A DNA stretch of 64,000 nt. It comes from Pinus tabuliformis. Its lineage: Eukaryota; Streptophyta; Pinopsida; Pinales; Pinaceae. The first letter of the stretch is position 1, and every line of letters begins with the position of its first letter. Where the stretch lies: the NCBI GenBank assembly GCA_031772625.1, contig CM062817.1, forward strand, positions 954,283,705 through 954,347,704, read 5' to 3'. A program made the translations under genes and the position numbers. The notes beneath the pieces are model-generated. The model had not been told where the DNA came from. It saw nothing but the letters and a program-made list of their open reading frames with translations, and did not search any database. Below are positions 1-10,468 of the stretch, one piece after another.

Positions 1-247
1 TTCTGATATCTCTGGTGACCCAAGTATGGCTTCACATTAAACTCAATCAAGATAAGCGTCTTGAGCTCACTGTAATTCGACACATAGATCCTATCCTTGA
101 ATCTCACCAAACCATTTTCCGTGAGACAATAATTCATATCCTGATCACTTGTACCCATACTTGCATCTATACCTACACATGTACCGTACCTGCACCTGTA
201 ATATGTTGTAACCTGTGCATAATCTCCATAAACTTGTCATCCCACTG
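1..247 (-). pseudogene. D chromovirus, integrase N-terminal piece
   Basis: On the minus strand this stretch reads as the zone between RNase H and the integrase zinc finger of a Ty3/Gypsy pol: an upstream run WDDKFMEIMHRLQ and, after a frameshift, GLVRFKDRIYV and FNVKPYLGHQRYQ, which resemble the start of the H2C2 finger. The other side of the H insertion (13639 onward) ends in RILQVG, and joining the two with one TSD copy gives an unbroken frame (VGQWDDKF). It is therefore the continuation of the decayed element D, which runs off the left edge. Several stops and a frameshift make it non-functional. The lineage assignment rests on the RT piece at 42.3-42.7 kb. Confidence 0.75.
243..247. repeat. 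Target-site duplication of H, left copy
   Basis: The left flank is cactg and the right flank at 13639-13643 is tacta. The two differ by two transitions only. The left copy restores the D reading frame (gga cag tgg on the minus strand), so it is the ancestral sequence and the right copy has decayed. Confidence 0.6.
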
Positions 248-1217
248 TGTTGGGAACGGGTTTCCCCAAGGACATTTTTGGGGCTAAAAACCCATGTTTT
301 GGGACAAATTTTGTAATAAAGTTGTAAAGTCTCTGCATTTTGTGGTTGCAAAGCACGAAGGTGTCAAGAGTCATAAAGGGTTGTCCGCCCTTATTTTGTA
401 AAATGTAAATTCGGCTGTAACGATCCACCCATGGTCCATGGACCATGAGAGTGTATAAAAAGGAGCTAAGTAAGTAAGCTCTAGGTAGTTTGAAGATAAG
501 TTTTGGAGTCTTGGTAGAGAACTCTAAGTGTTTTGGGTCTTAGCGTAGGTAGAGGCTTTGTAGCTGAGTGCACAGAGGCCTAGGGTGGAAGTCCGTAGCT
601 GAGTGCTTGGATCCCTGCAGCTGTGTTCGTAGGGCAGATAAAGTCTATATTAATATGAAGATATCAATAAAGAGAAGCATTTTGCAAATTTTGTGTATTT
701 ATTTCTGGTCAATGCATCTCGTTATATTGTGTTTTGGGTTTAATTTACAATGTTCATGTGATGCGCAAATGTATGTTACTGTATGGGTTAACTGAATGCA
801 AGTAAGAATACCAGTTTATACGATGCTAACTATGATTGTTTAGTAAGATAAGTAAACACTTAAGATAACTGGGGAACCTATACCATACGCTGCCATAGCA
901 ACGCGAAAGTACCTGGATTGCAAGTTAAGGCTGCGCGAAGGTCAATCGTACACCTTTGTGGAGGTACCAAAGGGCGAATTAAAGGGTAGAATAACATAAC
1001 CCTAATGAAAAGTGACCTACGCGAAAGTAGGAATAGAAGGTATAAATCGACATCACGACCATCTCATGGTGCGGAAACTTGGTTCCAACATCCCCCCATA
1101 CTACTTCGGGTGAGACTTCCGTCCACGCTCCGCGAGCTGATGTCGAAAGGGCTAGTAGTGTAGGGATTTGTTTTGCTAACTAACGCTGAACCTGGGTCAA
1201 GCCCCACAAAGCCAACA
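248..1217 (+). repeat. H 5' LTR
   Basis: Begins TGTTGGGAACGGG and ends AAGCCAACA. It matches 12673-13638 almost end to end with scattered substitutions and small indels. A TATA box (tataaaaagg) lies at 454-463 and a perfect 18 bp palindrome at 430-447 just upstream of it. The LTR supplies promoter and polyadenylation functions for the element. Confidence 0.92.
430..463 (+). promoter_or_regulatory. H LTR core promoter: palindrome plus TATA box
   Basis: CATGGTCCATGGACCATG at 430-447 is its own reverse complement. Six bases further on comes tataaaaagg. The 3' LTR keeps the TATA (from 12879) but its palindrome is broken by several substitutions. Role as a factor-binding site is inferred from position only. 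Confidence 0.6.
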
Positions 1218-1219
1218 AA

Positions 1220-1237
1220 TGGTTCCATTGTCGGGAC
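1220..1237 (+). other. H primer-binding site (probable)
   Basis: TGGTTCCATTGTCGGGAC begins two bases after the 5' LTR. It starts with TGG, as a complement of tRNA CCA must, and looks like a mutated version of the tRNA-Asp type site used by many Athila/Tat elements. The tRNA assignment is inference. Confidence 0.5.
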
Positions 1238-2036
1238 CAGAATCTGCATGAGAGATGTGTGATGTCATATCACTGGAATCCAACTAAGAAAGAGATCGAA
1301 TACTAGTTGGATAGCAATATCCACGAATTCGTGGCGCAGGAGAACATAAATCCACAGTTGAAAAAGGAACATTGGCTGGATAGGTACTTGTATACAGAAA
1401 TCCATGACTGACAAAGGAATAGTGGCTGGACAGGTACTTGTATACAGAAATCCATGAGATTTTTTTCTACTCCTTTCCAGTTGAGTTATATGAGTGGATT
1501 GCGAAGCTAGCGGATAGCTAAGGAAGTTGGAGACTTGACGGTCCTATTGTCTGGACCCCGGAGTTAATACAGAGACTGGAAATCTCTGAGGATAATATCA
1601 CCCGTGCTGTCAATCATTGGCTTGATCGCATCATAGGAGGATTTGTGACTGAATTCGTAGTCGATACCTCAGTTAGTTACAACGAGGCAGAGCGACGCTT
1701 TTTCAAAGTTCCACGTGGTAAGTACTTGAATTCTTTAAAGCCCTGGATTAAGATGTTATTGTGTGAAAAACGGGTTATGCATCTACCTTGATGTTCGGGG
1801 CTACGCGAAGTGTAAAGTCTTACAGAACTGAAGGAAGAAAGGGTCCTAAATATAGCCCACTGATTTCACCTCCATTAGGTGACGAAGAGGGAGTCGTGCA
1901 GGATTCTCTGTGAAGTGCAGTTCAGTTAATAAGACAGGGATTCCCACGACTGCCGCCTCCACCTACACCACCTCCAACTTCACAGACATCACCTGCAACT
2001 TCGTCCATACCACCACCATCTCCACTGCTGTTCAAA
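1238..2036 (+). other. H 5' leader and gag N-terminal remnant
   Basis: No clean ORF. There is a 50 bp direct duplication (ggctgga.aggtacttgtatacag core, first copy from 1374, second from 1424). Around 1950-2030 the frame becomes proline-rich (PPPPTPPPTSQTSPATS), as in a linker upstream of a gag capsid domain. Otherwise I see nothing. Confidence 0.5.
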
Positions 2037-3545
2037 ATGGCAATTTTAGTGAAGGGAAATGAGGACTCAGACTAGTTTTGGTTCGTTGTGAAAGCTGTAT
2101 GGGAAGCTCAGGGCATCATAGATGATCACATGAAAAAGGCAACATTGGTTAGTGCTTTGCAGGATCATGTGCTAATGTGGTACATCAAGTACTCTAATGA
2201 TAACCCAAATGCTGGGCTGATAGAGATCTAGACTGCACTGAATAAAGAGTTTAGTAGGCCTAAATCCGAGGCACAACCGATTGTGAGGTTCAAGGAAATT
2301 GCGATGAAACCAGGTGAGATACCTTGGGAATTAGATAAGAGATTAAAGTGTAAAATCTGCGAAGCTAATATGAACTTAACAGATGGACAACATCATGAGT
2401 GGTTCGTGGCTTCGCTCCTGCCTCACCTAAGGGTTGCACTGTCACAACAAAAGATTACGACTCAGGCAGAGGCCTTGGAGATTGCCATAAGACTGCATGA
2501 AACATCGATGCAAGACCCGAATCTGGGGGTTCAACAAATCCATGCACAGTTGCAAAATCTTTGCCTTGAAATGCAAAGTTTGAAGTAGGACATAACAGTT
2601 TGACCAGAGGTGCATGAAGAGATATGGTGCCTGAAATGTAAGGGTCAGGGGCATGACAAGGACCACTTCCCGGTCTTTGTGAACTATATTGCTGGAGGAG
2701 GACCGATGCCTTTGATGCCAGAGGCCTAAGCAGGATTGAGCGCAGTGCCTGCGTTGTGGTGCGCTATATGTCAGGTAGTAGGGAAACATACAACTGATAA
2801 TTTCCATTTGCTACAGAAGTTTGTACAAACACCACAACAACTATTCTGCAACTTTTGCAAGTCGATAGGGCATGATGAGCACAACTACCGAAGTTATGAA
2901 TTAATGATGGATAGAACACTCGCCTATAGGGTTCAGGTAGAAATGTGACCCCTTGACCAGAGCATTGGGATGGTGTGAATAGGCTTTCAGGAGCATGGAC
3001 GAGGCCGAGGTGGAGGAGGACCTGCAAGAGGTCAGGGACAGCTAATCAGTTACAACTGTGGAGGACCAAGACACTATGCCCTTGAATGCACTAACCTGAC
3101 TCGTTCATCGTGCAAATATTGTACTCAGTTTGATCATGAGACAGAGGACTGTCCTACACTAATAACAAGGATACGCGACAAAGGGGTGCTACCACTTCAG
3201 CTAACTCAGAACATGTAGATGATGAGGGCTGAGCCTCGCGAAGAGGATCTGAATGTGAATATAGTGCTCTGAAGTGGAATTACAATAAGCGATGATAAGG
3301 GGAAACAACTCGAAGACAGTGCATGGGTTCGAAAAGCTCTGGCGAAGGAGGTTGAATTTGATTTGAAACGCGCTCACGAAACATTCATGGAAGCAAAGAA
3401 GAGCTTCGTTGAGGTCTCTACCTTAGCGAGCAGGGATAAGCCTAATCAGGAAATGGACCCTTCTATGCTTACGACCTTTCTAGAGACCTGCATGAAGTTG
3501 CTACGCGATAGCAAGGTTGTGAAAGGGTTCAGGAGAAAAAAATAA
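2037..3545 (+). pseudogene. gag: H gag remnant with five zinc-knuckle-like repeats
   Basis: The frame from MAILVKGNEDSD onward reads as a Gypsy gag capsid domain (ending near LETSMQD-like sequence at 2510) with in-frame stops at the start. It is followed by five CCHC-like motifs: CLKCKGQGHDKDHF (about 2628), CAICQVVGKHTTDNF (2761), CNFCKSIGHDEHNY (2848), SYNCGGPRHYALEC (3049, first Cys changed to Ser) and CKYCTQFDHETEDC (3112). Only the last has all four ligands. A Lys/Glu-rich tail (KRAHETFMEAKKSF) follows. Gag forms the retrotransposon particle and the knuckles bind RNA. Stops (TAG, TGA) interrupt the frame many times, so no full product is possible. Confidence 0.75.
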
Positions 3546-3636
3546 ATGCTTCGGAAACACTCCAGGTGAACTGCATGTGGTACAAAAAATTGGTAAGCAT
3601 AAAGCAAGGACAGGGCGTGAGATGAGACTGACCGCA

Positions 3637-4083
3637 TAGATAGGAGAATATGAAATAGATCAAGTTATTTTGGATCTAGGGTTAGACTTGAACGTTTTAC
3701 CAAAGCACACTTGGGAGCGGATGGGGAGACCCGCGCTGGAGAGGTCTCTGATTTAGTTAAGGATGGAAAATCAACAGAAGATCATCCCCATGGGACAACT
3801 GTAAAGAGTGATTATAGATATTGAAGGCGCGAGCGCATTGGCTGACTTTGAAGTAATAGAAATTGTGGATGAAAACAACCCCTACCATCCGCTCCTTAGC
3901 ATTGATTGGGCTACTGACATGAATGGGGTAATCAATATAAAGAAGAGAAAGATGGTATTTGAAAAGAAATCTCTTCGTGTAATAGTACCCCTAGATCCTG
4001 CTGAAAGATCTCGCTATACTGAACCAGTCCGCGATTATGAGAGCGATGACAATTTGGACTGCATATATAAAATAACAACGTGA
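3637..4083 (+). pseudogene. pol: H aspartic protease remnant
   Basis: The frame reads EIDQVILDLGLDLNVLPKHTW, where DLGLD stands in for the D-S/T-G-A active site of retroviral-type proteases. Further on, after stops, it runs VIIDIEGASALADFEVIEIV and HPLLSIDWATDMNGVINIKKRKMVFE, the flap and C-terminal region where Gypsy proteases show an LG-x-D/P-W motif. The protease would cleave the Gag-Pol polyprotein. It is broken by at least two stops. The family assignment is by pattern; I could not align it. Confidence 0.6.
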
Positions 4084-4244
4084 AACCAAGATTAGGTGAA
4101 TCTGACAATGAATGGACGAATTACATGGGATCGTGAGAGTTCCTGCACCTCAGACTTTGATGAAGGATTAGAGCGCTGACAGATTCAACTACATGAAGTA
4201 ACCACGCTGAGCTGTAACATGATGACCCAGTCGCTACGCTGCGT

Positions 4245-4790
4245 ATCGTCAGAGGTAAGAAGTCTACCCACTTACGATGGTTTGAATGACATGGATGTGT
4301 TTTTGGATGTATTTGAGAGGGAAGTACTAGAGAAGCAACGCTTCTAGGATTTGGACTGGGTATCGCGCGCTACGCCTGCAAGATGGTGGGGTACGCACAA
4401 GGGTAGCTTTGATGATTGGTGCGAGTGTAGGAGGATGATGAGAACATGCTTTGGGAAGCCGAAGGTACGAATGACAAACAAATATGACGGGAAGGATGAT
4501 CCGCGTGCACACTTGGCCAAATGGGCTAAGGCTTATGGAGTGAAGCCCCAACCTGAATGGGTGCACTTGTTCTGTCACACCTTGGATGTCATCCCGATGA
4601 ATTGGTACTTGGAGACAAAGCTCCACCATGGTACAGGTGAATGGGATATTATGCGTGAAGGATTCATAATGACATTCAGCTTTGAAGATGGGTTTGACTG
4701 TATTGACGAAGTGCTACAAGAAATTAAAGCAGCAATATTTAGGGTACCACAGGATCCTTTGGATTTGATCCAACCCAATTAGACTACTCA
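4245..4790 (+). pseudogene. H second gag-like domain between protease and RT
   Basis: A 143-codon stretch (4351-4782) encodes YDGKDDPRAHLAKWAKAYG, EWVHLFCHTLDVIPMNWYLE and EWDIMREGFIMTFSFEDGF. The order Y/F-DG-x-DP, then a W-Y pair, then W-x-x-M/L-x-x-x-F-x-x-x-F is that of the Retrotrans_gag capsid-like family. It lies downstream of protease and upstream of the RT remnant, where a Gypsy pol normally has nothing. The frame continues weakly to about 4900. It could be a duplicated or captured gag domain, or a lineage-specific spacer with a gag-like fold. Confidence 0.6.
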
Positions 4791-4911
4791 GCTGAGCCAC
4801 GCGCTGGATTGCTATAACGTGACTGCTAAAGAAGAAGACGAGGATCCATGAAAGACTAATATCCCTGAAACCGAGGGTCATCGCGAGGTCGAGGGACCAC
4901 AGATTGAGAAA

Positions 4912-5643
4912 TGCCTATTTTGTGTTCCTTTGGGGACCCTGCTGGGTCATGTGGTTTGTAGACATGGACTGATGGTAGATCTCGTTAAGATCACAGTGAT
5001 ACTTAACTTGGTGGCGTCGAGGACTATAAAACAATTGTGCGCAACCTTAGGACATACTGGGTATTATCAGAGGTTTATCAAGAGCTATGCCCAGATCACC
5101 ACGCCTATGGAGAAGTTGTTGAAAAAGGATGTCATGTTTTGTTGGAACGAGGATTGTAAGAAGAGATTGGATGTATTGAAAGGAAAAATGGTCACCGCCG
5201 ATTTTAGTCTTCCTGGATTAGAAGAAGGAGTTTCACATACATGTAGACGCATCGTGTATAGAACTAGGAGCAGCACTGACACAGGCTGGCGGAGGAGAAT
5301 TGGACCATCCTATAGCATTCACAAGCAGGAGGTTATCCAAGGCTGAGAAGAACTATTCCACCACCGAGCGTGAAGGGTTAGCCATGGTATACACGCTCCA
5401 AAAGTTTAGACACTATTTGTTGGGTGGACATTTTAAGATGTATACAGATCATTCTGCGTTTAAATTCTTGGTTAATAAGCCTATGTTGGGGGAGAGAATC
5501 TATAGGTGGTTGTTATTATTCCAGGAATATGATTTTGAGGTTATTGTGAAGCCTAGACGATTGAACGTGGGACCTGACCATCTGTTGTGCATCGAAACAG
5601 GGGAAGAGCCCACTAATTTGGAGGAGGGATTTCCTAACACGTA
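4912..5643 (+). pseudogene. pol: H RT C-terminal tail and RNase H remnant
   Basis: The frame opens abruptly at CLFCVPLGTLLGHVVCRHG, the motif that normally follows the RT catalytic box, then LGHTGYYQRFIKSYAQIT (RT thumb/connection). The fingers and palm, including the Y/F-x-DD box, are absent: only about 120 bases separate it from the preceding domain, so an internal deletion ends near 4912. A frameshift near 5232 moves into RNase H (FHIHVDASCIELGAALTQ, then LDHPIAFTSRRLSKAEKNYS, TEREGLAMVYTLQKFRHYL, TDHSAFKFLVN). RNase H would degrade RNA in the RNA/DNA hybrid. The deletion alone makes this copy unable to copy itself. Confidence 0.82.
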
Positions 5644-5653
5644 GCTATTTGTA

Positions 5654-6932
5654 GTGCGTGTCATGGATGGTTACTTTGAAGATATCATACACTTCCTAAC
5701 GATAGTAACTTCCCCGGAAGGCTACATCGTCCAGCAGAAGAAGGAGTTAGTGGTGCACATGACAAATTTTATTGTCATTGCCAGACATCTGTACAAAATG
5801 GGATCTTATGAAGTATTACGCCGATATGTATCGGAGAATGAAAGGAGTAGTATCCTCACAGATGCTCATGGGGGTGCTGCGAGAGGGCGTTATGTAGGAA
5901 GGGAAATTGCGTAGAAGATTCTACATGCAGGGTTGTGGTGGCCAACCCTCCATTAGGATTCAAAATCTTACTGTAAGGCGTGTGATGCGTGTCAAAGGAT
6001 TGGCAAGCCATCATGGAGAGATGAGTTTCCTTTGAACCCACAGATGACGTTGCAACCTTTCGATAAATGGGTGAGATTTTGTGGGACGCATTCAGCCCCA
6101 AGGGAAGAAGACAGGAGCGCAGTACATTATCATTGCGATTAAGTATTTGACTCAATGGGTGGAGGCACAAACTGTAAAGTATTGCATAGGCACGACCACT
6201 GTGAAGTTCGTCTTTGAGTATGTACTAATGCAATTTGGGTGTCCAAATATTTTGATGAATGATCGTGGTACGCACTTTTTGAATGAGACGATCAACGCGC
6301 TGGCGAAGGAATTTCAGGTATATCACCAATAAAGCATGACTTATCACCCACAGGCTAATGGCATGGTGGAAGCATTCAATAACGTGCTAGAGAATGCTCT
6401 GACCAAAGTTTACAATGCTCAGTGAAGTGATTGGGACCTACGCATACCCGTAGTTCTATGGGCCTATCAGACGACATGCAAAAAGTTGATTGGACAGACA
6501 CCCTTTGGGCTTGTATATGGTGTTGAAGCAGTGATGCCCATGGAATACATTATGCCTAGTCTTCACATAGCGGCACTCACAGGTATGACGGATCACGGAG
6601 CCCTGGAAGAGAGGCTCGCGCAGCTTGCTGAGCTTGAGGAAGAGTGATTTCTAGCTAGATTTCATCAACAAGTCCAAAAGTAATGCGAAAAATCATGGCA
6701 TGATCGACAAATTAAGTTGTGCACCTTTAAGGTAAATGATCTGGTCTTGTTTTATGATAGTAAGTTTGATACATTTCCAAGGAAGTTCATAATGCACTGG
6801 CTAGGGCCCTATGTCATTAAGGAGATTACCGATGGTGGAGCAGTTCAGTTGGTTAAATTGAATGGAGATCCCTTCCCAAGAAAGGTGAATGGCAACCAAT
6901 TGAAGCCATACACCGGTGATCCGGCCAAGTGA
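5654..6932 (+). pseudogene. pol: H integrase remnant
   Basis: The zinc-finger half ends in CKACDACQRIGKPSWRDE near 5970-6010. The core follows in another frame: DFVGRIQPQGKKTGAQYIII (first catalytic Asp near 6075), LMNDRGTHFLNE (second Asp near 6262) and [20 protein letters not shown] (Glu near 6371). The C-terminal part contains WHDRQIKLCTFKVNDLVLFY and HWLGPYVIKEITDGGAVQL, a GPY/F module, ending at LKPYTGDPAK. The D,D-35-E residues are all present, but stops and a frameshift at about 6070 break the frame. Integrase inserts the cDNA into the genome. Confidence 0.85.
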
Positions 6933-7299
6933 CTATATGAGGGTAGCATAGTCTTAGCGCTCCAGGCAGCTGAAAGGAGGTGCGGGACTATAAACTACAC
7001 TGCCCAAGTTGGGGAACTGCATGATTGGAGGATTGTGCGGGGTGAGGAAATGTCACAGGGTTCACGACAACGCGAAGGGAGTTGCGCTACCCAGGGAGAA
7101 ATCATGCAAGTCAGCCAGAAAGTGACCATTAAAGTCACTATTCATGATTTGACGGTAGGAATGCGGCCAAATGGAGCAGGCGATCAACATTTAAGGAAAA
7201 CTTTATGGGTAAGATCCTTGGAAATCTACCGCCAATCCGGCATTAATGAACTGAATGTGGGGGAATGGTTGGATTTGAATTCAAAATGCCCTATAAATT

Positions 7300-9799
7300 A
7301 CAGGTGGAGGCCCAACGAAAAACACTTGGCATTTTGAGAATTGAGTTGTTGAGCTCTCAGAAAACTTCGAAGCTTTGCTAGCTAGTTCAGTATTTGAGAC
7401 ATTGCCAAAGGAGACACAAGAGTTGTTGCATAGCATCATGTCGATGCCCACAGAAGCTATGGACACCGAAGTAGTGACAACCAAGGGGGCTGTGCCGAAA
7501 GTTGTTAGGGAGGCAGAGGGAGCTGCTCCAGAGGTTGCAGAGGTATTAGCTAAAGTTCCCAAATCACCACAGACACCTAGACCGAAGCCAACCCCAACCA
7601 AGGAGAGTGCGAAGGATAAAAAGGGCAAGTAGGTTACGATACCAGTGCACGCATCGCTGAGAAGAAACCCACCAAAGGACAAGCCCACTGCATAGGAAAA
7701 GGGAAAAGCCATTAACCTGGAGCCGGAGGAGGAAGAAATTGAGGACATCCCGATGGATGATGAGGACTTAGGGGTAGAAGTGGAGGAAGTTGAAGTCTAG
7801 GGTGCTGACCCTATCACTAAGTTTCCCAAGTACGTCCCTCCGTGCAAGGGCAAGACCAAGGTGCCAAAGGACATTGATGAGAGCAAGGTCCCCTTGCAAA
7901 CCCCTCTGCTGTCAGATGAGATTGTCTTTGAAGGACCGCGCTTGGGGCGGGTTCCTCTATTAAAAATGGAGGATTGGGACTTAGCTGACCATGAGAAGTT
8001 CTTGCACTTAGCGACAAAGAAGCTAATGCGTTGCATTATTGACAAAATCACCGGGATGACTACATTGGAACCACGGAAGTGGCTCAGGGGAGTAGACAAG
8101 GCAGGTTTACTCAACTTGCTATGGGTGCCACACTATAATCACACCCCCATTACAATATTGGCCATCAAGCAGCTGTTATGCTTGGTGCAGGATGGGTCTT
8201 TGTGGTTGGAGGAGCCAATACCCATCATCGACAGATTGATCCATAGGATCACATGACTGCCCTACAAAAGGGAAAATTTGGCCATGATGTTTGTCGGAAA
8301 AGGTGGCGAGTTGGCCCTCGTGGAGGCGATGAAGGAGAAATTCAAGCTCGTGAAGAAGCCATGAGGCTATGCCATCTCGAGTATCTACAACCCTGCGGTC
8401 AAGGTGGGCACGCAGATTTTGGGAGGAAAGGTTATGAGGAAGTGTTGCGCAGATGAAGTGCTAACACTAGTCGTTGCTCTTGTAGCACAATGCGTAGAAG
8501 GAGTCCAATTTAATTGGGCGCGTTATCTCTGTGGTGAGTTCCTTTTGAACTACTGTGAGGCATAGGAGCTCAGCAAGACCTTCCACTATGCGTGGCTTTT
8601 GCTATCTATTGTGCTGGTAGCTTAGGAGCTACCGAAAGACAGTCGATTCCCCTCGGTCATAATGGACCTGCCAGAAGTAGCGAAGTATGCTTTGTTGTGG
8701 GCGACCAAGGATGCTAAACGCATCAAAGATAGCAAGATATTTTGGATCTTAATGGAAATGAACATCTGCATGGCTATCAATCACAAACTGCGATTATCAC
8801 CTACTATGTTTGACAAACTACAAGGGTATGAAAATTTCAAGGTAGACTTTCACCGTGTGTCGATTAGGGCACGCAAGGACCCTACAAAGACATGGTATGA
8901 CTTGCCTTAATTGGTAACAGATGACGCAATTGATGTAATACTTGATCGCTGGCCAGCAGAGTGGCACTCTACCTGAGAGTTGGCTGTGGGGGTGAGCAAG
9001 TTCACCGTGCAGTGCAAAAAGGAGGAGGCCAAGCTCAATATGGTGTAGCTAGCCGAGAAGAGGAAGAAGGTGGCTACTGACAAGGCCCAGGTGGAGAGTG
9101 ATACTACCCAACAGATAGAAAAGCAGATAGGCAAAATAGAGCGTAGCTTTGACAAAGGCGAGAGGTCGCCTTTGCCCGAAACAGAGGAAGAAACAGACAA
9201 GCAAACAAAGTAGCATGGTGCAGACTTGTAGACGACGTCAGACTACATCAAGCGTCCAAGGAAACAAGATAAAGTGGGGTCGAGGAAGAAATCCAAGGCC
9301 ACTAAGGCGTCGCTAGACCCAATCATCCTCACAGAGGGCGATTTGCATGACATTGGAGACACGGTGCAAGATGTCACCACGGAGACACTACAACAGTTCG
9401 AGCAGTAGTGGAAACTACTGTTGGGGGCCATCTAGATAGGTCTATAGGAGCTACAAACCCGTGCATCACAGGTTGGCACGGTGTCCACCAGCCTTGCTAT
9501 CGGTACTTCAGAAGCTGACGAGATGCTGCGTGCAAAGGTCTCCCGCATGATAGTGCCGCTGGATGGAGCACTAACCATAGAAAATGAAGCTGACAAGCCC
9601 ACTTTCAGTGCCCTCAAGGGAGTAGGGTTGAACATGGAAGCTCTCCCTGGCGAGGCGCTCCACTTATTGTAGGATGGAGTGATTACAGAGCTGAGGGGTC
9701 GCGAACATCATGCTTTGCAGGTGATCAGTGAGAAGCAGATTAATAATGAACAGATGGCCCTACATGGTGAGCTCCAGTATTGTAGAAATAATGCTACAA
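7300..9799 (+). pseudogene. H extra ORF (sense, downstream of integrase), part 1
   Basis: From about 7300 one plus-strand frame stays protein-like to 9799, broken only by isolated stops. The N-terminal part (LSENFEALLASSVFETLPKE) is followed by a Pro/Lys-rich linker (PKSPQTPRPKPTPTKES), an acidic run (EPEEEEIEDIPMDDEDLG), and a larger globular-looking region (about 7860-8930: WDLADHEKFLHLATKKL, LNLLWVPHYNHTPITIL, KTFHYAWLLLSIVLVA, ATKDAKRIKDSKIFWILMEM). A charged Lys/Glu-rich segment follows, suited to a coiled coil. I do not recognise a named family. Position and strand match the extra or envelope-like ORFs of Tat/Athila Gypsy elements. The stops are TAG or TGA, consistent with CAG or CGA decay. 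It was probably over 1,000 codons with part 2. Confidence 0.65.
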
Positions 9800-10384
9800 C
9801 TCCTAGGACTCCCTTCTTTACTTTTATCAATCCGGTAGTTTGTAACAAACTTGGAAGCGACGGTTCTGTATGCACAAGTACTAGCTCTTGCCGCAGCTGT
9901 CACTTGGTCAGTTGGCACAAGTCTGCTAGGGGCTCAAGCCAACTTCTATGAGCTCTGAGAAGAAGCTTTTTAACCGATGGATGAAAGCTACTTTAAAGAA
10001 GGCTGATCTACTTGCAGAAAGACAGTGAAAAGCTAAAAGAAAATGCAAACCCTAGCAAACCCTAATTCTACCAGCTAACCCTACTGATGCAAGGAAGAGG
10101 ATGCAAGCTACTGAAGGAAATGCCATTGACTCCTAGGAAGGTAAATACATGTATCTAAGCTACTTCTATAGTAACATCTGAAAGAAACATCTTTTTGTAT
10201 TTTTGAATATGTTGCCAGAGTTATTATGCATATGATTTGACTGTTTTTGGCTGTGCAGAGGTGGATGGGAAAGAGGAAATGTTTGGAGGGGGTAAAGAAG
10301 GTTCAGAGAGGGCCTAAGGGGTCACTAACACCCTTCCCTAGAGTTTCACCAAGTTTGGCTATCAAGAAACCTCATTCATGAGCC

Positions 10385-10468
10385 TCTACAGGAAGTTTGC
10401 AGGGGTTCTACAGGATGTCTGCGATTTTCTACAGGATGTTTGGAATTTTCTACAGGATGTTCAGAAAT
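10385..10468. repeat. 21 bp tandem repeat, four copies
   Basis: Units start at about 10385, 10406, 10427 and 10448, each containing tctacaggatgt or a close variant. The spacing is 21 bp. It lies in Y and has no evident function. Confidence 0.8.

Noticed and set aside
15-795. Short plus-strand ORFs at 15-287 and 568-795
   Set aside because: The first is antisense to D integrase and the second lies in the H LTR; neither has protein features.
7281-7748. A 155-codon minus-strand ORF over the start of the H extra ORF
   Set aside because: Low-complexity Ser/Val-rich translation antisense to a frame that continues coherently for 2.5 kb.
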